DNA of 38,641 nucleotides from assembly GCA_964581115.1 (NCBI GenBank), contig CAZOMY010000029.1:1-38641 (forward strand). The letters run 5' to 3'. Both the position numbers and the translations under genes were made by a program. Shown here piece by piece: positions 32,513 to 38,641 of the stretch. Each line of letters begins with the position of its first letter. Within the stretch, counting starts at the first letter, position 1. The notes under the pieces were generated by a model. The model did not search any database. It had not been told where the DNA came from and saw only the letters and a list, made by a program, of their open reading frames with translations. This DNA is from 2-02-FULL-55-14 sp964581115. Lineage in GTDB: Bacteria > Bacteroidota > Ignavibacteria > UBA10030.

Positions 32513-33196
32513 ATGGGTACACACGAACGGAAGGAGCGGGAGAAGGAGCAACGGCGGGAGGAGATCATCAAGGCCGCGACGAAGGTCTTCTTTGAGAAAG
32601 GCCTTCAGAGCGCCACGATGGATGAGATCGCAGATGCCGCAGAACTGAGCAAGGGGACGATCTACCTGTACTACAAGAGCAAAGAAGATCTCTATCTCGC
32701 GGTGATGAACGTTGGATCGACGATCCTGTTCGAGATGTTCGACCAGGCCGTTGCAAAAGCGTCTTCGACCGTCGAACGCCTCCTGATCCTCTCCGACACC
32801 TATAAGGAGTTCTTCGCCCGACACCGCAACTACTTCCGCATGTTTCATTTCCTGCAGAATCAGCAGCTGCACAAGCAGGTGTCACCCGAGATGCGCGAGA
32901 TCTCCCGGCTTCACCAGCAACGCGTCTGGGACCTGGCCGTCGGCATCTTGCGACGTGGCGTGGAAGAAGGATTGCTTCGCCGCGACGTCGAGCCGGCCGA
33001 GATGGCGGTGGTGTTGTGGTCGGCGACCAATTCCCTGCTAATGCAGATCGACTATCAGTACGATCACTGGAAGCATGCGCTCGGCATCGACATGGAACGG
33101 GTGCTCCGTCATTCCACCAATCTGTTGCTCGAGGCCATCATGACCGACGCCGGGCGTGCGGAGTATCAGCGCCATGTCGCGGCATCCGTTGCCTGA
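32513..33196 (+). CDS. TetR/AcrR-family transcriptional regulator
   Basis: This 227-residue regulator has an N-terminal TetR helix-turn-helix: 'IIKAATKVFFEKGLQSATMDEIADAAELSKGTIYLYYKSKEDL' in pattern, about 18-60. A helical ligand-binding domain follows with many aromatic residues ('FFARHRNYFRMFHFLQNQQ'). It heads a same-strand run of outer membrane channel, membrane fusion protein and RND pump genes, so it most likely represses this efflux operon until a toxic ligand binds. AAGGA lies about 8 bases before the ATG, and a possible operator overlaps the upstream leader. Confidence 0.93.
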   Translation: MGTHERKEREKEQRREEIIKAATKVFFEKGLQSATMDEIADAAELSKGTIYLYYKSKEDLYLAVMNVGSTILFEMFDQAVAKASSTVERLLILSDTYKEFFARHRNYFRMFHFLQNQQLHKQVSPEMREISRLHQQRVWDLAVGILRRGVEEGLLRRDVEPAEMAVVLWSATNSLLMQIDYQYDHWKHALGIDMERVLRHSTNLLLEAIMTDAGRAEYQRHVAASVA

Positions 33197-33227
33197 CCGT
33201 TCCATCCTCTTTCGCACATCGAACTGT

Positions 33228-34586
33228 ATGAACCGTTTCCTTCTGCTCTTCGCCGCCGCCTCGCTCATCGCCGATCCCCTGGCCGCCCAGACATCCGTCC
33301 GACGGGTCACCATTGACGACGCCGTGCGTATCGCGATGGAAAAGAATTCCGACCTCCAGGCCGCACGCTTTGAGGTCGACCGCGCCGACGCCCGCGTTCA
33401 GGAGGCCATCGGCTACGCTCTGCCGGCCGTCGACCTGACGGGACGTTACACGCGTTCGCTCAAACGTCCGGTGTTCTTCCTCCCCGATTTCGCCAATCCC
33501 GGGAGCGGAAAGATCGTGCCGGTACAGATCGGGTCGAATCACTCGGTCGACATGACGCTCAACGCCCGCCAGATCCTCTTTAACGGGACGGTGTTCGTGG
33601 GCATGGGGGCCGCCAGCATCTATGCCGACGTGGCGCGCGACCTGTATCGCGCCCGTCAGCTCGAGACCGTCACCGGCGTCAAGCGCGCCTTCTATCGCGC
33701 GCTGCTGGCGCGCGAGGCGCTCGACCTGACGCGCACAAGCCTCAAGAATGCCGAGGACAATCTGAAGAATGTCGACCTGCTCCGCGCGCAAGGCGTCCTG
33801 TCGGAGTACGATCATCTCCGGGCCTCCGTGGCCGTCGACAACCTCCGTCCCGCCGTCATCCAGGCCGAGACCAACTACGCGCTGGCCGTCGACGGGGTCC
33901 GGAGCGCCATCGGACTCGACGCACATGAGGCCATCGAGGTCGTCGGCCAGATGCAGATCGAGTTCGTAGACGACTCGTTGCTCGTGAGCGCCCCCCAGCG
34001 GTTCCTCGAGACGAACCACACCTACGCCGCCCTTCAGAAGCAGGTGGAGGTGAACGAGGCGTTCGTCATGGCCGAGCGGGCCAACTATCTGCCGACCATC
34101 AGCGCTTTTGGCAACTACCAGTACCAGACGGCCAAGAACACCTTCAATATCTCGACGAACGACTTCTTCGCCTCATCGCAGGTGGGACTCCAATTCTCTC
34201 TGAGCCTCTTCCAGGGGCTCCAGACGAATGCCCGCGTCCAACAGACCCAGGTCGACGTGCGCAAGAGCCAGGAACAATTGGCAAGCGTTGAGCGGAACCT
34301 CCGCATCGGTCTTACGTCGACCATCGGCAACCTGAAGGCCGCACGTCTCCGCATCGATGCCCAGGAACGGACCGTCGAGCAGGCCGAACGTGGCTACAAG
34401 ATCGTGACCGCGCGCTTCCTGAGCGGCGCGGCGACGCAACTGGAAGTGAATGACGCCGAGCTGGCGCTGACGCAGGCGAAAGTGAACCGCATCCAGGCCC
34501 AGTTCGATTACCTGGTGGCTTCTGCCGAACTGGACCAGTATCTGGGCCGACTGCCGGCCTCCGTTGCCTCTCAAGACATCGACTGA
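33228..34586 (+). CDS. TolC-family outer membrane efflux protein
   Basis: This 452-residue protein begins with a signal peptide (MNRFLLLFAAASLIADPLAAQ). Two OEP (TolC-like) halves follow, rich in long amphipathic helices, with the opening 'TIDDAVRIAMEKNSDLQAARFEVDRADARV' typical of the family in pattern. 'ALPAVDLTGRYTR' and 'LPTISAFGNYQYQ' mark the two beta-barrel strand pairs. It should form a trimeric outer-membrane tunnel for the RND pump encoded downstream. I prefer ATG 33228 to an upstream in-frame ATG that overlaps tetR. The gap after tetR is 31 bases. Confidence 0.92.
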   Translation: MNRFLLLFAAASLIADPLAAQTSVRRVTIDDAVRIAMEKNSDLQAARFEVDRADARVQEAIGYALPAVDLTGRYTRSLKRPVFFLPDFANPGSGKIVPVQIGSNHSVDMTLNARQILFNGTVFVGMGAASIYADVARDLYRARQLETVTGVKRAFYRALLAREALDLTRTSLKNAEDNLKNVDLLRAQGVLSEYDHLRASVAVDNLRPAVIQAETNYALAVDGVRSAIGLDAHEAIEVVGQMQIEFVDDSLLVSAPQRFLETNHTYAALQKQVEVNEAFVMAERANYLPTISAFGNYQYQTAKNTFNISTNDFFASSQVGLQFSLSLFQGLQTNARVQQTQVDVRKSQEQLASVERNLRIGLTSTIGNLKAARLRIDAQERTVEQAERGYKIVTARFLSGAATQLEVNDAELALTQAKVNRIQAQFDYLVASAELDQYLGRLPASVASQDID

Positions 34587-34608
34587 TCGAATCGAAAGGA
34601 CCCGATCT

Positions 34609-35661
34609 ATGTTGTGGAATCGCACAGTACCGTCGCTGGCACTCATGGCCCTCGGCGCCGCCGGGGTCATGCTCACCGGATGCGGTGGAGAATCACAAGG
34701 GGCCACCTCTGCGGACCCGCCGGGATTGACGGTGCGGGTTGAGACCGTGAGGCCCTCCCCGCTTATGGATGCCATTCCCGCCGCCGGCATCGTCAAGGCT
34801 TCCGAGGATGTCATGCTGAGCCCCGAGGAAGGGGGCGTCGTGAAGGAATGGAAGGTGGAGAAAGGTCAACGCGTCGCCAAGGGCCAGCTGATCGTCGTCC
34901 TCAAGGATGAGGTGATCAAGGCCTCCTACGATGCGGCGGTCGCGCAGTACGAAATGGCCGAGATGAACTACTCGAAACAGCAGAAGGTGTACGAGGAACA
35001 GGGAATCAGCGAGCTCCAGTATCAGAATCTGCGCCTGGGACGCGACGCCGCGAAGGCCAATGCCGACCTGATGAAGGCCCGGTGGGAACGAACGCAGATC
35101 AAGAGCCCGGTCGACGGCGTTCTGGATGAGCGGTACTATGACGAGGGTGAGTTCGCGCCACCGGGTGTGCCGATCGCGCATCTCGTGAATCTCAGCACGC
35201 TCAAGATCGCTGCCGAGATCCCCGAGCGATATGCCGCGGTAATCGGCCCCGCGGCTCCCATGCTCGTGACCTTCGACGCCTATCCGGGAGATACGCTCCG
35301 CACCCGTCTGAGTTTTATCGGCTCGACCGTCAACCCAAGCAATCGCGCCCTGACCGTCGAGGCCATCCTGCCGAACTTCAGCGGCCGGGTGAAGCCGGAG
35401 ATGATCGGCAAAGTGCTTGTCCTGCGTTCTTCGAAGGGGACCGCGTTGCTGATCCCCGAGATCGCCGTGCAGCTCGTCGACCGCGACCGCTATGTCGTGT
35501 TCGTCGAGGAGAACGGCAAGGCCGTCCAGCGCGTCGTGCGGCTCGGCGCCCGCGAAGGCAACCGTGTCGAGGCTCTGAGCGGACTGAGGAATGGCGACCG
35601 GCTGATCGTCACCGATCTGCAGAAGCTCACCGACGGCACCGCCGTGCGCGTGGCAGAATGA
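34609..35661 (+). CDS. RND efflux membrane fusion lipoprotein (HlyD/AcrA family)
   Basis: This 350-residue periplasmic adaptor has a lipoprotein signal ending 'MLTGC' (Cys25). Next come a barrel-sandwich/lipoyl half ('GIVKASEDVMLSPEEGGVVKEW', 'KGQRVAKGQLIVVLKD'), a helical hairpin (about 105-160), the second lipoyl half ('IKSPVDGVLDERYYDEGEFAPPG') and a beta-barrel plus membrane-proximal domain. It bridges the RND pump and the TolC-like channel. AAAGGA precedes the ATG at 34609 and a longer reading would overlap the upstream gene. The 137 bases after it are occupied by a repeat element. Confidence 0.93.
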   Translation: MLWNRTVPSLALMALGAAGVMLTGCGGESQGATSADPPGLTVRVETVRPSPLMDAIPAAGIVKASEDVMLSPEEGGVVKEWKVEKGQRVAKGQLIVVLKDEVIKASYDAAVAQYEMAEMNYSKQQKVYEEQGISELQYQNLRLGRDAAKANADLMKARWERTQIKSPVDGVLDERYYDEGEFAPPGVPIAHLVNLSTLKIAAEIPERYAAVIGPAAPMLVTFDAYPGDTLRTRLSFIGSTVNPSNRALTVEAILPNFSGRVKPEMIGKVLVLRSSKGTALLIPEIAVQLVDRDRYVVFVEENGKAVQRVVRLGAREGNRVEALSGLRNGDRLIVTDLQKLTDGTAVRVAE

Positions 35662-35668
35662 GTTGTTC

Positions 35669-35758
35669 ACCACAATGACGCTGAGGCAGCCGGAGGCCTC
35701 CTACATTGCCGCGGAGCGACAAACACCATTCTCCCAGCGCCTTTGCGACTTGGCGGTA
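35669..35758. repeat. Dispersed repeat copy between the membrane fusion and RND genes
   Basis: 35679-35758 aligns with 22271-22349 over about 80 bases with roughly 12 differences. It includes an identical 16-base stretch GAGGCAGCCGGAGGCC. Its outer arms (ACCACAATGACGCTGAGG against CCTTTGCGACTTGGCGGT) are complementary at 12 of 18 positions. It lies inside the efflux operon. Confidence 0.8.
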
Positions 35759-35798
35759 AACCTCTTAAGAGAATTCTGTAGCCCTAACGAGAATCGAT

Positions 35799-38641
35799 AT
35801 GCGACCTTGGAACCTGGCCATCGACAACTCGGTGGCAGTCTACATCATGCTGCTCCTCATCGTCATCGTGGGATTCATCTCTTACACCTCGATGCCTCGC
35901 GAAGCGGCGCCGGATATCTCCATCCCGATCATCATCGTTAACGTACCCTACCCGGGCGTCTCGCCCTCCGACATCGAGGGACTGGTCGTCCAGCAGCTTG
36001 AGCGCGACCTGCAATCGCTGGCCGACGTCAAACAGATCACGTCGGTCTCCAAAGAGGGCATGGGAACGGTCCGGGTCGAGTTCAACACCGGCGTCGACAT
36101 CGATGAGGCCCTGCGTCGCGTACGTGACAAGGTCAGCTCCGCCAAGCCGAACCTGCCGGGCGACATCCTCGAGCCGATCGTGTCGGAGATCAATATCAGC
36201 GAATTCCCGATCATGTACGTGAACGTCGGAGGCGACGTCGGCCTGGCGCGGCTGAAGAAGGTCGCCGAAGACCTGCAGGACCAGATCGAATCGATCCCCG
36301 GCGTACTTCGCGCCGACCTGAACGGGGGCCTGCAGCCGGAGATCCAGGTCAACTGCGACGTGTATCGTCTCAAGGCCTACCAGATCGGGTTCGACGACGT
36401 CGTGAACGCCATCCGGGGCGAGAACCTCTCGATCCCGGGCGGATCGATCGACGACGGGCGCCAGTCATTCAGCGTGCGCGTGCCCGGCGAGTTCAAGGAG
36501 GTCCTTCCGATCGAGGACATCATCCTGAAGATCCAGAATGGTAAGCCGATCTATGTGCGCGACGTCGCGCAGGTCGAATTCTCGTTCGAAGACACGCGGA
36601 CGATGGCCCGTCTCAACGGCGTCGATGTCGTATCGCTCCAGGTGCGGAAGCGGGCCGGTGAGAACCTCATTCGGATCGCCGACGAGGTCCGCCAGATCGT
36701 CGATGTCGCGCGGGCATCGCTTCCGGCGGGGATCGAGCTGAGCATCTCAAACGACCAGTCGAAGAACATCAAGCGGTCGGTGAACGAGCTGGAGAACAGC
36801 ATCTTTACGGGCATGTTCCTCGTCGTCGTGACGTTGTTCATGTTCTTTGGATTGAAGAACTCGCTCCTCATCTCGACGGCCATCCCGATCTCGATGCTGA
36901 TCGGCTTCATCATTCAGTCATCGCTCGGCATTACGCTCAACTTCGTCGTGCTGTTCTCGCTCGTGCTGGTGCTTGGCATCGTGGTCGACGACGCGATCGT
37001 CGTCATTGAGAACATCTACCGCCATCAGCAGATCTATCACAAGACCCCGGTCCAGGCGGCCCGCGACGGGGTCGCCGAAGTGGCCGTTCCCGTGTTGACA
37101 TCGACGTTGAGCACGCTGTCGCCGTTCATTCCACTCCTGTTCTGGCCCGGCGTCGTCGGAGACTTCATGTGGTATCTCCCGATGACGCTCATCACTACGC
37201 TCGGTGCTTCGCTCTTCGTGGCCTTCGTCATCAGTCCCGTGCAGGGGGCGAGGTGGATCGACTACAAGAAGGAGATCGCCCGGGCCAGGGAGGCGCTGGA
37301 CCATCCAACGTGGTGGCGTAAGCACAATCCGATCACGAAGATCTATCATTTCACGGATGAAAAGATGTTCCCGTGGATGCAGGAGATCTATGCGCGCACG
37401 CTCCGGTGGGCGCTCGGACACAAGTGGAAGACGATCGGCGGCGCATTCGGGCTGTTGGTGCTTGCGTTCGTGCTGACCGCGCTCTTCGGGACCGGCGTTG
37501 AATTCTTCCCGACCACCGACCCGCAGATGGTGAACGTACGGATCGAGGCGCCGCCGGGCACGGCGCTCGATGTGACCAACGGTATCGCCCTGGACGTCGA
37601 GCGCCGTATCAACGGCGTCGCCGGTCGGAAGGATGTGGAGTTCCTGGTCTCGAGCATTGGATCGTCGGACGACATGTTCGACTTCGGCGGACAGGGCACC
37701 TCGAACAAGGCGGGTCTCGGCGTCAATTTCTACGAAAAAGCATTGCGCTCCCAGAGTTCGGCGGTCTCGGTCGAGCAGATCCGCGAAGCCGTGAAGGGGA
37801 TACCGGGCGCGGACATCCGGGTGGCCAAGCAGGAAATGGGACCTCCCGTCGGCGCGGCCGTCAGCATCGAGATCTCCGGCGACGACTACAGCCAGCTGGC
37901 GCTGATCAGCCGCGACGTGCAGAGCACGATCCGCGACGTTCCCGGCCTCACCGACCTCAAGGACGACTACAACCCGGCCAAGCCGGAGATCTCCGTCGTG
38001 GTCGACCGCGAGAAGGCAGGCCTGTTGTGGACCTCGACGGGACAGATCGCTGGAACGATCCGGTCGGCCATCTCGGGCTCTGAGGCGTCGAAGTATCGGG
38101 TGGGCGAGGACGAGTACAAGATCCGGGTCCGACTGCGGGAGGACCAGCGGTCATCCGTCAACGACCTATCGAACATCCATGTCAGCTTCATGAACCGGCG
38201 CGGTCAGATGCTTTCGATCCCGGTCGTGGCCGTGGCCGATATTCAGCGGTCGACGGGTGTCAGCGAGATCCGTCGAAAGGACTTGAAGCGCGTCATCACT
38301 GTTACGGGGAACGTGGAGGGCCGCGTGGCCTCAGAGGTGCTTGACGACGTGAAGGCCCGGCTGGCGTCGAAGTCGTTGCCGGCGGGCTATTCCGTCAAGT
38401 TCACCGGTAAGGACGAGGAGCAGAACAAGGCCGCGGCGTTCCTGGGCCGGGCGTTCCTGTTCACGATCCTGCTTGTCTTCCTGACGCTCGTGATGGAGTT
38501 CAATTCGGTCAAGGTGCCGATCGTCATCATGCTCACAGTACCGTTGGCCCTGATCGGCGTGCTGTTCGGACTGCTCGTGACCCGCATGCCTTTCTCGGTG
38601 ATCATGACGGGCGTGGGCGTCATCTCGCTCGTCGGCATCGT
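35799..38641 (+). CDS. RND-family efflux transporter permease (AcrB-like), partial at window end
   Basis: 947 complete codons are visible before the window ends, and the gene continues beyond. It starts 'MRPWNLAIDNSVAVYIMLL', with TM1 followed by 'PREAAPDISIPIIIVNVPYPGVSPSDIE', the standard RND opening. A periplasmic porter domain comes next, then TM2-6 with the proton-relay pair Asp397-Asp398 in 'GIVVDDAIVVIENIYRH'. A second periplasmic region begins near 'GVEFFPTTDPQMVNVRIEAPPG', and the second membrane block begins at 'AFLGRAFLFTILLVFLTLVMEF'. It is a proton-driven exporter of the HAE/acriflavine-resistance type, and the substrate is unknown. It forms the tripartite pump with the two genes upstream under the TetR regulator. 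Confidence 0.95.
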   Translation, partial: MRPWNLAIDNSVAVYIMLLLIVIVGFISYTSMPREAAPDISIPIIIVNVPYPGVSPSDIEGLVVQQLERDLQSLADVKQITSVSKEGMGTVRVEFNTGVDIDEALRRVRDKVSSAKPNLPGDILEPIVSEINISEFPIMYVNVGGDVGLARLKKVAEDLQDQIESIPGVLRADLNGGLQPEIQVNCDVYRLKAYQIGFDDVVNAIRGENLSIPGGSIDDGRQSFSVRVPGEFKEVLPIEDIILKIQNGKPIYVRDVAQVEFSFEDTRTMARLNGVDVVSLQVRKRAGENLIRIADEVRQIVDVARASLPAGIELSISNDQSKNIKRSVNELENSIFTGMFLVVVTLFMFFGLKNSLLISTAIPISMLIGFIIQSSLGITLNFVVLFSLVLVLGIVVDDAIVVIENIYRHQQIYHKTPVQAARDGVAEVAVPVLTSTLSTLSPFIPLLFWPGVVGDFMWYLPMTLITTLGASLFVAFVISPVQGARWIDYKKEIARAREALDHPTWWRKHNPITKIYHFTDEKMFPWMQEIYARTLRWALGHKWKTIGGAFGLLVLAFVLTALFGTGVEFFPTTDPQMVNVRIEAPPGTALDVTNGIALDVERRINGVAGRKDVEFLVSSIGSSDDMFDFGGQGTSNKAGLGVNFYEKALRSQSSAVSVEQIREAVKGIPGADIRVAKQEMGPPVGAAVSIEISGDDYSQLALISRDVQSTIRDVPGLTDLKDDYNPAKPEISVVVDREKAGLLWTSTGQIAGTIRSAISGSEASKYRVGEDEYKIRVRLREDQRSSVNDLSNIHVSFMNRRGQMLSIPVVAVADIQRSTGVSEIRRKDLKRVITVTGNVEGRVASEVLDDVKARLASKSLPAGYSVKFTGKDEEQNKAAAFLGRAFLFTILLVFLTLVMEFNSVKVPIVIMLTVPLALIGVLFGLLVTRMPFSVIMTGVGVISLVGI

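Overview
The window is a GC-rich bacterial chromosome fragment. It contains two runs of exactly 100 N, so it comes from a scaffolded, probably metagenome-derived, assembly. Its core is a complete division and cell wall (dcw) cluster on the minus strand, from 29484 down to 10658, in the order mraZ, rsmH, ftsL, ftsI, murE, murF, mraY, murD, ftsW, murG, an unknown membrane gene, murC, murB, ftsQ, ftsA, ftsZ. MurE carries the DNPR signature of meso-diaminopimelate ligases, FtsI ends in two PASTA domains, and there are TolC-type and RND efflux genes. Together these suggest a diderm of the Bacteroidota/Ignavibacteriota/Chlorobiota (FCB) group. That placement is an inference from gene order and protein style, not a proven assignment.

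Layout. Bases 1-82 hold no gene I can support. 83-2021 has three small exported proteins on the plus strand, two with SnoaL/NTF2-like character. 2132-8318 is a minus-strand accessory block: a lipoprotein amidohydrolase, a PAP2 membrane phosphatase, a CPBP-type membrane protease overlapped by an extended SDR, a four-helix-bundle protein and an exported alpha/beta hydrolase. 8643-10207 is glnK-amtB (ammonium sensing and uptake) on the plus strand. The dcw cluster follows, converging on amtB, with a likely terminator at 10332-10365 and a promoter with MraZ-type boxes near 29650-29810. Upstream of it lie a beta-hydroxyacid dehydrogenase (minus) and a Tat-exported dipeptide epimerase (plus). 32513 to the end is an efflux operon: tetR, tolC-like outer membrane protein, membrane fusion lipoprotein, and an RND pump cut by the window end.

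The dcw genes make and polymerise peptidoglycan precursors (MurC-F, MraY, MurG, MurB, FtsW, FtsI) and build the divisome (FtsZ, FtsA, FtsQ, FtsL). They are tightly coupled, with 4-base overlaps at ftsL/ftsI, murE/murF, murD/ftsW and murB/ftsQ. Seven of the fifteen recognised genes appear to start with GTG.

The least ordinary feature is in the spacers. At least nine intergenic sites, including several inside operons, carry imperfect inverted repeats whose arms are built of quasi-tandem units of about 9-10 nt. Three further spacers carry 7-nt tandem repeats, and both assembly gaps fall in these. One spacer is a roughly 195-bp element with 22-bp terminal inverted repeats. I saw no tRNA, rRNA, CRISPR array, phage, toxin-antitoxin or defence genes.
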